Positions 25,901 to 33,529 of a DNA stretch of 64,000 bases are shown one piece after another (position 1 is the first letter of the stretch; the number at the start of each line of letters is the position of its first letter). This DNA comes from Patiria pectinifera. Lineage: Eukaryota; Echinodermata; Asteroidea; Valvatida; Asterinidae. The position numbers and the translations under genes were made by a program. The notes under the pieces were generated by a model. It ran no database searches and was not told the DNA's origin. It saw only the letters and a list, made by a program, of their open reading frames with translations. The stretch is from assembly GCA_029964075.1 (NCBI GenBank), contig CM057146.1, forward strand, positions 13,721,501-13,785,500, written 5' to 3'.

Positions 25901-28900
25901 ATAAATCGCAGATGCACGCTTTCGTCGTAAACATCCTCAGTACGAACTTCTGGTGTGAAGACTTACGTAGGCTTAAGCAACACAGCTGCTATGCATTTCT
26001 TTGTTCAACTTTAAAATGACTGTTTCAAGGATATTGTTAGATCAGCAGGCTGCCAATGAAATGTGTGTTTGTGATTTCAATCAGTTTTTTCTCCAGATTG
26101 TTCCAAGAGCTGGCAAAACTCAACAGACCCCTCCCTCAGCTTACCAGTTTGAAAATGGTAATACAAAGTTTCCAGACTTTTTATTGTAAGTTTGCATTTC
26201 TTTCTTTGTGTTACAGATAAGCAGTTTCAAGCAACGGAGATGGCCAAAACTTTGGATCCTAATGAGTGGCAAGGAATTGTTGTCGTAGCCGGGGACGGGC
26301 TGGTCTATGAGGTAGGCGTAATCAAATGTTTGCACTTTTTCATTTGTACCCAGCATTTAGAGAATTTGTTCATCATGATCAATCCATTCAAGCCTAGCTT
26401 GACTAGGTGCCCCCCAAAAATCAAGGGGTGGGAGCAAGGGTGCCGACAAGCAAGTTGACCAACCCCACTATTTAGTTTGACCACTACAGCATTTGATCTC
26501 ACACAGTTTCGCTCAGACTTATCAACTGTAATTTTTCCCCGTCAGAAATTGTTCAGTGTTGCACGGTGGGTACTAGTCTGAGTATCACCCGTTATCCAAA
26601 TCCTGTATAACGTCGTCTATCTCCTGAAATGTAAATTCATGCAAGCCGCACGCCAGCTAATCGGAGTCGACTTTAATTTATCGTGATGTCATTTCATTCC
26701 CAAATAAGAACTAAAACTGTGATTGGTCAATTCGAATGCAGTGTTTTGTAATACAACAACAGCCGGGCGCTTATTCGCGTAACATGATACAGAGCGCCAT
26801 GACACGTTTTTTTATCCATGTCTATGACGGGCAACGGGTGAATGACCGAAGACCTGATATAGAAAGCGCCCGCTGATTGGTCAAAATCTAGGCGGTCAAG
26901 AGGCAGGGTCTTGCCTAATTAATCAGTAAATCTGTTCACGCGTAGTAGACCATGGGTTTCACCATGGTCTATTACATAGACTAGGTGGGCAGTGGGTACA
27001 TACATGTACCTTTAGTTATAAATTTGAATTCAAGTCATAAATGTTAAATGAAGATTTCAAATTTGAAATAAAAAGCTGTGTCCTCTCTGAGTGATCCACA
27101 CTTGCTTTTTCCCAGGATTGCAGCATTGCTGATGTTGCTAGCATCGTGGCTTTGGGCATGATCCCTGGCTACATGGCATATACGGGTTTATGGTTTCTGA
27201 CTAGCACCCCTTGAACAAAAACACTGACAAACAGGGGAACTGCCAACATACGGCTGGATAGCTCAGTCGGTGGAGCACCGGAACAGTAGTCCAGAAGTCG
27301 CAGGTTCAAATCCTGCTCCAGGGCGATTCCATAAATTTGGACGTACGTGTCAGACTCTTTAATGAGCTGCTGTAAGAAAAGTGAATGTGATACAGCACTA
27401 ATAGTGTGACATCTAACGAGTGGAAAACAATTACAGACCAAACTAAGGTACCACCACCTTAACGACGTTGTACACGTACATCATGTGGTCTGACCTACGT
27501 TGGATTTTACGGTCAATTTCTTTGTTCAACTTTGAAATAAAATAATTATTATGTTTACATATACTTGACATATGTACCGGTATCAGGCGCAAAAGCCTTA
27601 TAATTGTTTGAGGTAACTTAACGTGCAGATTTTTAGCAGATTGGCTGTACTGACTATTAAACAATGTCTTTGTGATTGTTTCTCAGGTTCTGAATGGCAT
27701 GATGATGCATCAAGACCCATCGTCAGTCCTCAAAATCCCCATTGGCATAATACCGGCAGGCTCTGGCAACGCACTGTTTGCCGCAGTTATGTCCAAAACA
27801 GGGTAAGATACCGGTAGATCAAAACGTCTTTTTCCCAAATAGGCCATAACACCTCAGGCATGTTCACACTACCGTCTCGTCTACCCATGTTGAAATCAAC
27901 ACGGGTCCACCATGAGTGAAACCTCGTCCGATCGAACATGGGTCGACAAGGCATACCTCATACATGTTCATGATTGAGAGCCAAATTCTCACTGGGCCAT
28001 TCACCATCACGTGCCAGCCGCTATTTTTGCTGTTTACCAAGTGCGCACCCAAGTATTCATGCACAGGGTAAATACACATGCATAGAAGACTATAAAATGG
28101 GCTACCGTGCGATAGTCTATTACGTATGCGCGTTACGAAGCAATCGTGAAACTGTCCTATGGATGTAGTGCGCACCCGCAAACATCGCCCCTAGCTATAC
28201 ACATGAAAAGATGACGGCACACATAAAAATGTGAATCAGCTTTTTCCCGAGCTCATTGATGCTGAGCTGGAGAATATTGTGGACAATACAGATGTCTCTA
28301 CTACATGTAAGAAAAAGTTGTCCGCGATGCAGTAGAATCTGTTAGTGTGATGCAAAAGAAAACTTTTTCCAAAGATTTATGCCGAGGTGCCTACTGCCAA
28401 AGAAATTCGGCAACTGAAAATGTACCGTTGTGAGTTATAATCTAACAAATATAGCGTGGTTTAGTTCGGGTGGATATTCAAAATTGCCTCCCTGCAGTAC
28501 ATGTAGTTCCCTCAGATTCACCTCGGGAACTAGTTTGTCAGCTTCCAATATCTAATATCGACTATCCACCCTCAAACCATGTTATATTTTTATACTGTTC
28601 ATGTTTATACTAGTTAATACACGGTATTGGCATAGATACAATGTATTGGATTTTCTACCCGGGTTGAGCCTGTCAACCAGGGTTGAATTTTACTTTTGTA
28701 AACACATTGTGGATAGGGTCAAAAGGGTTTCTAGAAAGCTCTGTAAGAACTTGGGTCACATCTTGTTGAAACCTTCTAGTGTTACACTCTTTACTGTGAG
28801 ATGACAACTTCCATCTGGAAAGCAATCCTGTGCATTGCAGCCACCTTTTAATTGCATACTTTTGTTCCACACTGATATGCATGAGCAGACCTCTTGTTCA

Positions 28901-30043
28901 TTCTTTGTTACTTAATGAAAATAAGAAAACCACCTGAGAGATGGCCCCTGAATGCCTAGCTAGAGTGTCTTGCGTCCATTGTATCCATTGCTTATTAAAA
29001 TAATCTTTTTCCCCCTTTCTTGTTAAAATACATGTAGAGAGCAATTGGCAAAACTTCCTCCTCTTCACGCAGCGTTTTTGCTCTGTAAGGGAGGTCACCA
29101 ACCCATCGACCTGGTCTCCATCACCACCCCGATCCGTCACATTCATTCCTTCTTGGCCCTGAGCTGGGGCATCATCGCCGACATCGACATTGAGAGTGAA
29201 CGCTTCCGCTGGATGGGCAAGCCGCGATTCACCATCGGCACCATCATCCGCGTTCTGAACCTGCGGCGTTATCACGGGGTGCTCTCCTACCTACCCGCGG
29301 AGAACCAAGAGCAGTACGAGCATCTCAGGATTCCAGCCGCCAAAAAGAAAGTCAAGAAACGCTTGCCGCGCCCCCACAGCACGATAGACACGACCTCCGA
29401 AGGCTTGGGCATTCCTAAACCCCACCTGCCTCGATTCAGATCCTTAAATGCTGATCTCTCCAAGATTGAAGCGGGGAATGGGCTAGCCTTCTCAGAAGAG
29501 TTCATCACGGAGGAGGATGATGTAGGCAGTGATGATCCCGAGGCAACTGAATCGAATCCTCTGCAAGCCAACGGATTTATACCTGGACCGAACAACCCTG
29601 GTAGTAGTAATCCTAGTTTAGAGCCATCCTCCCAATCCTCCTACCTACCTCCAAAGGTAACTGACCCCCTCCCAGAAGGCTGGAGTACTATTGAGGGGGA
29701 TTTTGTCGGCATTCTTTTGACCTACCTGTCCCACATTGCCGTGGATGTAGAAGTCTGGCCGCGCCGGAAGTTTGACGAGGGCGTCATCAGCATTCAGTTT
29801 ATGCATTTCCCGCAGTCGCGTCGGAACATGATAGAGTTTGTGAATGCCATAGAGACGGGTAGGCACCTGACCCTGCCTTTCACTCGGTCACTCTTTGTCA
29901 AAGCGTTCCGTCTGGTGCCGAAAACGAAGCCAGGTATTCTCACCGTAGACGGGGAAGTTATAGAGTACGGTCCAGTTCAGGGCGAAGTTCTGTCCAACAA
30001 ACCGCATATCATTATCCCAACTGACCAATTTCAAAGCACATAA
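4481..30043 (+). CDS. SPHK: Sphingosine kinase, complete five-exon gene (619 aa)
   Basis: Sphingosine kinase phosphorylates sphingosine with ATP to give sphingosine-1-phosphate, acting in the cytosol and at membranes. The coding sequence is join(4481..4973, 20111..20260, 26217..26311, 27687..27802, 29038..30043), 1860 bases with all phases matching. The diacylglycerol/sphingosine kinase catalytic domain is intact: LVNPASG at about residues 180-186, AGDGLVYEVLNG at 239-250 with the putative catalytic Asp241, PAGSGNAL at 269-276, and WGIIADIDIESE at 328-339, where Asp335 aligns with the sphingosine-binding Asp178 of human SPHK1. Arg342 and Arg348 align with its Arg185 and Arg191, and VDGE sits at 588-591. 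The 160-residue N-terminal extension and its FLCLHSYPY motif resemble vertebrate SPHK2 rather than the short SPHK1 start. A lysine-rich cluster at about 386-394 could be a nuclear signal. The linker at 400-498 is Pro/Ser/acidic and looks disordered. Orthology to both vertebrate paralogues is likely. Confidence 0.96.
5972..6503 (+). mobile_element. TTAA-flanked MITE, copy 2 of 4 (best preserved)
   Basis: TTAA at 5972-5975 and 6500-6503 bound a 532-bp element with ends AAGGGAAGATACAACATTTG and AAATGTTGTACATTCCCTT. Its middle carries a long palindrome around GGTCAGCCGACCAGC at about 6125-6155. The full element is shared with 21626-22105 in the opposite orientation. No protein is encoded. Duplicated TTAA and CCCTT ends fit a non-autonomous piggyBac-like element. 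Confidence 0.75.
7280..7650. mobile_element. Small inverted-repeat element
   Basis: The left end GCCTTTTTACACTATGCAGA and the right end TTTGTCTAGTATGAAAAGGC are imperfect inverted copies. The interior is unusually rich in CAACCC/GGGTTG words (for example ACCCGGGTGG, CAGGGTTGA), which are themselves inverted about the centre. It is about 370 bp and non-coding. A related GGGTTGA-rich patch occurs at about 28655-28690 inside the same gene. Confidence 0.5.
7986..8929. mobile_element. TA-flanked foldback element, 944 bp
   Basis: Terminal 25-bp inverted repeats start TACAGTCGTTTTCCTAG (7986-8010) and end CTAGGAAAACGACTGTA (8905-8929), with one mismatch. The CCTAGTTCCGGATC motif recurs inside at about 8169-8187 in the left orientation and at 8503-8517 and 8885-8900 in the right, making nested inverted repeats. 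The TA ends and CAGT start fit a Tc1/mariner-type non-autonomous element. The open frames inside (8088-8375, 8537-8930) resemble no transposase. Confidence 0.7.
10595..10844. mobile_element. TTAA-ended MITE, 250 bp, perfect 20-bp terminal repeats
   Basis: TTAACCCTAAAAGGGCCGGG (10595-10614) and its exact reverse complement (10825-10844) bound the element. The interior has a C-run, CGAGCTGTTATGACTTTTTAGC, GCGCATCTTTTGATACCAAA and a GATCGATGGCC patch. A truncated second copy lies at about 21061-21215. TTAA plus CCCT termini match the piggyBac pattern. Perfect arms suggest recent movement. Confidence 0.8.
12003..12136. repeat. Telomeric (TTAGGG)n block inside a perfect inverted repeat
   Basis: Four exact TTAGGG units plus degenerate flanking units lie at 12053-12087. 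The block sits between 27-bp perfect inverted arms, 12003-12029 and 12110-12136. Each arm is itself a direct repeat of TATGTTCCGAC separated by ACCCC. Interstitial telomeric repeats usually mark double-strand break repair or telomerase-mediated insertion. Here the symmetric arms suggest a small mobile or foldback unit that carries the telomeric repeat. Confidence 0.85.
14387..14406. repeat. 20-bp perfect palindrome of TACATGTA and ACCGGT words
   Basis: TACATGTACCGGTACATGTA equals its own reverse complement. Its 16-bp core CATGTACCGGTACATG recurs exactly at 16557-16572 and 25036-25051. No surrounding similarity was seen, so it seems to be a recurrent short word rather than a transposon copy. 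Confidence 0.8.
14937..15135 (+). mobile_element. TTAA-flanked MITE, copy 3 of 4, truncated
   Basis: TTAA at 14937-14940 is followed by AAGGGAATATTCAACATTTG, then the same order of blocks as the 5972 copy: ATTATCACGAAATAC, ATCGTGGCACCTGGTGTGC, and a degenerate CACTGGTTGGCCGA. Similarity ends near the central palindrome, so only one half is present. Confidence 0.65.
15235..15368. repeat. Hairpin with ~53-bp arms
   Basis: ATTGAGTGGCT at 15235 pairs with AGCCACTCAAT ending at 15368, and GGGAGGAATATTATCGC on the left pairs exactly with GCGATAATATTCCTCCC on the right. The arms diverge by roughly a fifth, mostly in one inner patch. The loop is about 20 bases. It is non-coding and intronic, and likely a small foldback remnant. 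Confidence 0.7.
15990..16074 (-). repeat. tRNA-derived SINE fragment with shared tail motif
   Basis: On the minus strand GGTTGCAGGTTCAAAGCC contains a pol III B-box-like GGTTCAAAGCC. The plus strand carries GTCAATTTCGTTGTTCAAC at 16052-16070, one of four copies of a motif found next to SINE pieces in this window (also at 25996, 27512 and 32384). A clear A box was not found. A SINE remnant is the likeliest reading. Confidence 0.4.
17519..18007. repeat. 489-bp segment with short terminal inverted repeats
   Basis: TAGTGGTGGGA (17519-17529) and TCCCACCACTA (17997-18007) are exact inverted copies. Just inside, AAATCCAGATTTT and CCAGATTTTGAAATC also pair loosely. The interior is non-coding. It is probably a MITE, but the arms are short. 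Confidence 0.45.
18356..18610. mobile_element. 255-bp MITE with 26-bp terminal inverted repeats
   Basis: GGGTCATTCTATAAATTTAG (from 18356) and CTCAATTTATAGAATAACCC (to 18610) pair over 26 bases with two mismatches. The inner region, including the overlapping open frames 18279-18529, is not coding. No clear target duplication is visible. Confidence 0.65.
19549..19862. mobile_element. 314-bp near-complete hairpin (TA-flanked foldback MITE)
   Basis: Almost the whole element folds on itself. TACAGGGGTGAG at the left pairs with CTCACCCTGTA at the right. ACCCAAATGTCGGGACCA pairs with TGGTCCCGACATTTGGGT. The centre, around 19685-19705, joins GAGTGATTTGAATGATTCTTG with its inverse through a short TTCAAGTTACTTGAA turn. 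TA ends and CAGGG starts fit a Tc1/mariner MITE. It lies 250 bases upstream of SPHK exon 2, so the pre-mRNA could contain a long duplex near the splice acceptor. Confidence 0.8.
20111..20260 (+). CDS. SPHK: SPHK coding exon 2: start of catalytic domain
   Basis: It encodes residues 165-214. The acceptor is TTTTTCTCTGCAG and the donor is ACAA then GTAAGC. Codon 165 (GAT, Asp) is split across intron 1. The exon carries KLLVLVNPASG at 176-186, the conserved nucleotide-binding loop of the sphingosine/diacylglycerol kinase fold. NPASGRRKG departs from the more usual NPxxGKGxx loop by having Ser-Gly-Arg-Arg. Confidence 0.95.
20530..20925 (+). repeat. Dispersed repeat with (AAT)n start
   Basis: After an (AAT)n run the segment contains ATCGCACATACTGGC, GCGCTGTCCATTACTGG, GGGTTCTTTAACGTGCAG, CGGCTTTACGTCCCATCC and GAAGGACGAAGCAATAATGG. 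From memory this block is a widespread interspersed repeat of marine invertebrates, though its formal family name is not certain. The short frames here are not genes. Confidence 0.5.
21061..21215. mobile_element. Truncated copy of the 10595 TTAA MITE
   Basis: CCTAACCAAAAGGGCC and a C-run lead into TTTTCGTGACCCGAGCTGTTC, TGGCGCATCTTTTGATACC and TCGGACCAGGGGTTGTCGCG, matching 10600-10735 in order. Similarity stops near 21215, so the right end with its terminal repeat is missing. Confidence 0.7.
21626..22105 (-). mobile_element. TTAA-flanked MITE, copy 4 of 4
   Basis: TTAA occurs at both ends (21626-21629 and 22102-22105), with AGGGAATGTTCAACATTTGC on the left and GCAAATGTTATATTCCCTTT on the right. 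The interior matches 5972-6503 in reverse, including GGAAAAACCAAGAAAACCAA, TCTGGTTCCCTGACCCCAC and the central GGTTGGCCGATC. At 480 bp it is about 50 bases shorter than copy 2. Confidence 0.75.
22690..22800. repeat. Dense cluster of self-complementary tetramer/hexamer words
   Basis: CTACCGGTACCTACCGGGTACATGTACC continues into repeated GTAC-centred words (ACATTGTATGTACGTACAGTG and others). Nearly every few bases can pair with a neighbour. No gene or known element is evident. Confidence 0.5.
23123..23315. repeat. G/C-homopolymer repeat with GGCGTAGCC start
   Basis: GTGGCATAGGCGTAGCCAGGG opens and CACGCCACTGG closes a short segment. Inside are C-runs of about 10 and 16 bases. The opening phrase resembles other copies at 50702 and 50922 (GGGCGTCG). 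It is a common type of dispersed invertebrate repeat and non-coding. Confidence 0.4.
24491..25526. repeat. Inverted duplication, arms ~210-225 bp, 600-bp spacer
   Basis: The left arm 24491-24714 and right arm 25321-25526 are inverted copies with scattered differences and small indels. Matching blocks include GTTCCCAAGTTTGCTTGAAG with its inverse near 25495, AACTACCGGTAAATGATTTC with GAAATAATTTACTGGTAG, and AGCTTCAAATGTAGGGACAA with TTGTCCCTACATTTGAAGCT. The spacer is unique AT-rich DNA. It could be a foldback element or a local inverted duplication. Confidence 0.75.
26217..26311 (+). CDS. SPHK: SPHK coding exon 3: catalytic GDGL motif
   Basis: It encodes residues 215-246 (first codon split) and ends exactly on a codon boundary at Glu246. 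The acceptor is TTGTGTTACAG and the donor is GAG then GTAGGC. The exon carries WQGIVVVAGDGLVYE. Asp241 and Gly242 correspond to human SPHK1 Asp81 and Gly82, the active-site pair needed for catalysis. Tyr245 replaces the His usually found before Glu-Val. Confidence 0.95.
26572..26988 (+). mobile_element. AGTCT-ended element, copy 1 of 3 (~410 bp)
   Basis: It starts TACTAGTCTGAGTATCACCC and ends near ATTACATAGACTA. Shared blocks with 48520-48928 and (inverted) 62082-62505 include CATTTCATTCCCAAAT, GGTCAATTCGAATGCAGTG, CAACGGGTGAATGACCGAAG and GAAAGCGCCCGCTGATTGG. The outer AGTCT/AGACT form a very short terminal inverted repeat. It is non-coding; the open frames inside are shared by descent of the repeat, not by selection. 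Confidence 0.75.
27252..27550 (+). repeat. tRNA-derived SINE with AT-rich tail
   Basis: The first 72 bases imitate a tRNA. The acceptor-like GGCTGGA is partly matched by TCCAGGG. There is an A box ATAGCTCAGTCGG at 27258-27270, a D-stem pair GCTC/GAGC, a T-arm GCAGG-TTCAAAT-CCTGC and a B box GGTTCAAATCC at 27303-27313. The anticodon loop lacks T33, so it is not a functional tRNA. Downstream is a tRNA-unrelated body and the tail GTCAATTTCTTTGTTCAAC (27512-27530) followed by AATAAAATAATTATTATG. Confidence 0.7.
27687..27802 (+). CDS. SPHK: SPHK coding exon 4: GSGNAL segment
   Basis: It encodes residues 247-284 plus two bases of Gly285. The acceptor is GTTTCTCAG and the donor is ACAGG then GTAAGA. 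It contains VLNGMMMHQD, completing the active-site block begun in exon 3, then IPIGIIPAGSGNALFAAV at 263-280. GSGNAL is the most conserved nucleotide/substrate-loop motif of the family. The neighbouring intron phases (0 and 2) join without frame loss. Confidence 0.95.
27803..29037 (+). other. SPHK: SPHK intron 4 (1.2 kb), phase 2
   Basis: It runs from GTAAGA to a CCCCCTTTCTTGTTAAAATACATGTAG acceptor. The acceptor has its pyrimidine tract about 15 bases back and a TACATGTAG at the junction, so it is slightly weak. A GGGTTGA-rich patch at 28655-28690 recalls the element at 7280. No other feature was identified. Confidence 0.8.
29038..30043 (+). CDS. SPHK: SPHK coding exon 5: C-terminal half and stop
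   Basis: It encodes residues 285-619 in one long exon ending TAA at 30041-30043. It has SLSWGIIADIDIESE, the substrate-binding block with Asp335. It then has RFRWMGKPRF with the two conserved arginines, LRRYHGVLSYLP, a Lys-rich patch, a roughly 100-residue Pro/Ser/Glu linker, and the final conserved domain from GWSTIEGDF (499) to VDGE (588-591) and VQGEV. The exon is clearly more GC-rich than its introns. Its antisense frames at 28898-29275, 29287-29595 and 29645-29866 are shadows. Confidence 0.96.
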
Positions 30044-30700
30044 TGACCAAAAAAGTTTAGACAGACTTTCGTGACGTCACAATTTGAGTGCCAGTCAGCT
30101 GATGTCTGCGCACGTTATGTGTACATGTATAGCCTATTGCGCACTGCTTGCGACGCCCTTCTGACGTAACAATTACATGTGAGACACAGTGATTGTGACG
30201 TCATGAAAATCTTAACTTGGATTGTGACGTCATGAAAAAGATAATTTTGTACATGTATACACAATTATAGTGTAGCTGATCATCAGAAATGTTAGTCATG
30301 TTAGTAGCCAAGCATTATAGTTTCAGCAAGATATTGTAAATGTGCATGCATTACATTGAACCTTTACGTTTTGGGGGTTCACAAGCAACTATGTCTGCCC
30401 ACTAATGTGCTGTTAGTGGCAAATGACAATGAAATGTCTTAGGAAATGCATTACAACATGTATGTTTGTGTGCAAAAATGTGAAGTAAATCTACTTTTTG
30501 AGCAAAGCCTGATGTTTGCTACATCATGTCATGGTGATCACTGTATTGCAAAACGAAATGTACATGCGGGCAGAATTTGCTTGCTGGTGCAAAATTTATG
30601 TATTCACTTTGTTACTTTGTATAAACCTGTACATTGTACACTAATTTATAAAAATCTTGATCCATCCACTGATTAAATTCTTTGCTTCATTTACCCACAC
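30044..30700 (+). other. SPHK: Probable SPHK 3' UTR
   Basis: Sequence after the TAA contains two copies of GTGACGTCATGAAAA (about 30195 and 30225) and no coding frame of note. No AATAAA was seen, but the common variant ATTAAA lies at 30672-30677 and could direct polyadenylation near 30690. The end is inferred. Confidence 0.4.
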
Positions 30701-32830
30701 TCTCTGTTAACCAGTTCGCGCCGGGATTATTTTGGCATGATCGGAACCAGGCACGGGATTGTTTTCCATGAAGCTCAATGCCAGATGGGTCATCTGCGGG
30801 TAGCACACCCTGATATTTCTGGCCTCGCTTGCTGCGAGCAGGTCGCTGACAGATATTTTTTCCGTCCGGCCTCGCTCGTTGCTGGTTTATCAGTCATGCA
30901 ATCTGAATTTCGGAAAACGTTTGCGTGTATACATGTACATGTCCTCCAGCTTGAACTGGTTAAGTCCATGTACCACCATTGAATTTGGTGGAAAGAATGA
31001 AGCCTACGCAGTGAGACCCAGAATGACAACACTTGGTCGAAAGATTGTCGCGTTTTTTTTGGAGAAACAAAATACAGCTTTTTTATAAGATGAATTTTGC
31101 GTCAGAGAGATGTAAATTGTATATTGAGTTTTTTACCCTTCGCTGATGTATTTTATCAAAACTCTTTACTCAGTGTTGTTCGAGGGATTGCGAGAAAAAA
31201 ATTCACAAGCTTATTCGGATGGGACTTGCACCCACGACCTCCTGCTTACTAGTGAAGACGTCTTACCACTCGACCACCGAGCTTGCCGGGATCGGTTGGC
31301 TGGTTCGAGTCTGATGTAGCAGCGGGTACAAGAATCAAACTTTGTGAGACAGTATTTTTGAAGAACTGTATCGCAAGCTCTCGGACAGTGTTTATAAAGT
31401 ACTTTGGCAAAGGGCCAAAAAAAAAAACACCTCAAAATAAAATACATTCTAACTGATAGTAATAACAATTTCAGTATTCCTTTTCCTTGTATTCTTGTAC
31501 ATTTCCCTTTAATTTTAATCAGGAAATGACAGACAAAAATGTGCGGAGTTGTCGCAGAAAGCTGACTTGAAAACCCTCACATAAATATTTTGGAAATACT
31601 GTCTGCCTAAAGTGCAAAATCGAAACGGGGAATATGAACCACAGTGCAGAGTTTGATAAAACGTGAGTATATATATGCTTGCAGGTTAAGAGTTGGTTTA
31701 GAAGTGTACAATTTAGGAATGCCTACATCTTTCAGATCGAAATCAATGAGGAGGGTACTGTAAAAGTCAGTAGGTGTCACACTTAGAAGTTAAGATTTGT
31801 TTTTGTTGTGAAAAAAAAGTCTTTGGGTCCTTGTAGATTGTGTTAGAAAATTTGTTTTGAATTATTTGAATACAATGTTTACATGTACTTTGTGTTCCAA
31901 AGTGAATTTTTTTTTTAAAGATTCTGGACGATATTTGTATAAATAAGCAAGAATTTACTGTGATTGAAAACTAGAAAATTGTCCCATTTACTTGACTTCA
32001 GCAGTGGAATCGAAGTACATTTTATGCAATTGTAACGCATTAGCTCAAACGGGCGGTAGTCGTATTAAAATATTGAAATAATTGTGTTGAGATATGTTTG
32101 GTTATTTATTATGGAAATCTCTATGCACTATTTAAGAAATAATGTGTTACAACGTATGTATTAAAGGGAACTTGTGGGAAGAACTTAAAAGTATATAAGG
32201 TAACCTGTGTTTATATTTTTTTTAAAGGTCCATTTCGATATGATTCCAACGCTTACTTCATTGATCAGTGTCAAAAGTAAAACATACACATCCAAATCAC
32301 ACAGGAGGTGCAGTAACTTTTAATCAAAAGGACATCTTTAAATAAAACCTTCTTAGTTCAACATACAATTTACACATTTCTTTGTCGACTTCTTTGTTCA
32401 ACCTGATATTGAATACAAGTGAACCAAGTTGGTTTTCTTATTGTGGTTTGAGGATTTGTATCCAACAAAGATGATCTGATCTGAAGACCTGTGATGTTTA
32501 CATGTACAGGTTCACCCTTCACTGAATGTACATGTACATGCACATGCACGGTACTTACCGGCACTAAATCATTCTTAAGAGTTCGGGTAAAAAGCTGGTC
32601 AGTTGTCGCTGGTCCAGTGGCTGTGTCGTAAACAAGCCATCACAAGCCACATCACAAGTCATCTGGTCTCAAGTCACAAGCTATTCAAATGTATACCGAA
32701 GCTTTCCTTCTATTAGGAATGAAAACAACTTGTGACCTGACTTATGACTTATGACTTATGACTTGATGTGTGACGGACTTGTGATTGACTTGTGATTGTG
32801 ATTGACTTGTGATTGACTTGTAATGAACTC
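30701..32830. other. Intergenic DNA with SINE pieces, no gene seen
   Basis: It holds a minus-strand SINE head (31211-31290), a lone SINE-tail motif GTCGACTTCTTTGTTCAAC (32384-32402), and an imperfect run of CTTATGACTTATGACTTATG and TTGTGATTGACTTGTGATTG repeats at about 32740-32825. The rest is AT-rich and unassigned. Confidence 0.5.
31211..31290 (-). repeat. tRNA-derived SINE head
   Basis: On the minus strand GCTCGGTGGTCGAGTGGTAAG supplies an A box (TGGTCGAGTGGT, 31265-31277). GGGTGCAAGTCCC (31221-31233) supplies a B box at tRNA-like spacing. The anticodon region is long and unpaired, so it is a SINE rather than a tRNA gene. Confidence 0.6.
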
Positions 32831-32831
32831 A

Positions 32832-32963
32832 ATAGACCTAAGACCTAATGACGTCACGCTTTGTTAAGACATGCGCTTTCCTATGAGAGCAAGGTGGGAC
32901 GCGTGCTCTCATAGGAAAGCGCACGAGTAAACAAAGTGTGACGTCGTTACGTCTTAGGTCTAT
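32832..32963. repeat. 132-bp near-perfect palindrome
   Basis: ATAGACCTAAGAC at the left pairs with GTCTTAGGTCTAT at the right. Further in, TGACGTCACGCTTTGTT pairs with AACAAAGTGTGACGTC. GCGCTTTCCTATGAGAGCA pairs with TGCTCTCATAGGAAAGCGC around a loop of about 15 bases. It contains the CRE-like TGACGTCA. No protein. It is a small foldback element or a cruciform-prone site. Confidence 0.8.
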
Positions 32964-33030
32964 GTTAACTCTGGTGAGTATAGAGTCTAAGGGGAAAAAG
33001 CCTTGAGTTCTCTGTTGTCTTCTTTCATGA

Positions 33031-33190
33031 TGCTGTTACGCCCGAACTAGACCATGGTCACAAGTTATAGGCTGGGACCGTCCCAACTCATGTTGTCTAG
33101 TTGAAGCACCATAGTTTGGACAGGCCCAAGTTAACTTGGGATCCTCCTAACTAAATTAGGGAGCGATGGTCTAGTCAGTGCGTAACAGCA
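33031..33190. repeat. 160-bp inverted-repeat element
   Basis: TGCTGTTACGCCCGAACTAG (33031) pairs with CTAGTCAGTGCGTAACAGCA (to 33190), and just inside ACCATGG with ATGGT. The middle contains AAGTTAACTT and TAACTAAATTAG words. It lies 70 bases after the 32832 palindrome and is non-coding. Confidence 0.6.
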
Positions 33191-33529
33191 CTATGCAAGA
33201 ATTCAGATTGGTTCTTAGAATGCGGGAATAATGAAAAAGTGCATCAGTTTACTGTTAAATGTAGACTTATCAAACGTGAATGGCGGTAATTAAGGTGATT
33301 GTGTGAATTGGGAAGTTTTTCTCAGCTGATCAAGTTGTTATGATTATTTATTGTGGTATTTATTGTGGGCATTATTTATGAGTTCTATGCTAAATGTGTT
33401 TGTGCAACTTATTAATTAGATGTGTTTGTTCAGCGAAATTGTTTGAAGGACCAATTCTGTTATTAGAACGTAGCCTTGCAAAAGGCAATCTCTGTTTGTA
33501 TCTACAGGAGAAACTGAAAATGGCACATA

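Larger units (their letters stand above)
20261..26216 (+). other. SPHK: SPHK intron 2 (6.0 kb), phase 1
   Basis: It starts GTAAGC and ends TTTCTTTGTGTTACAG. It contains a dispersed repeat (20530), a partial TTAA MITE (21061), a full MITE copy (21626), poly-C patches (23170, 23265), a 1-kb inverted duplication (24491-25526) and a SINE-tail motif at 25996. No hidden exon was recognised. Self-complementary words are most crowded at 22690-22790. Confidence 0.85.
26312..27686 (+). other. SPHK: SPHK intron 3 (1.4 kb), phase 0
   Basis: It runs from GTAGGC to GTTTCTCAG. Most of it is mobile DNA: a 410-bp AGTCT-ended element (26572-26988) and a tRNA-derived SINE with tail (27252-27550). Confidence 0.85.

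Noticed and set aside
27252..27323. Possible functional tRNA gene
   Set aside because: Two acceptor mismatches, an anticodon-stem mismatch and no T33 before the anticodon; it continues into a SINE body and tail.
29287..29595. 102-codon minus-strand frame opposite SPHK exon 5 (also 28898-29275 and 29645-29866)
   Set aside because: Antisense shadows of a strongly conserved coding exon.
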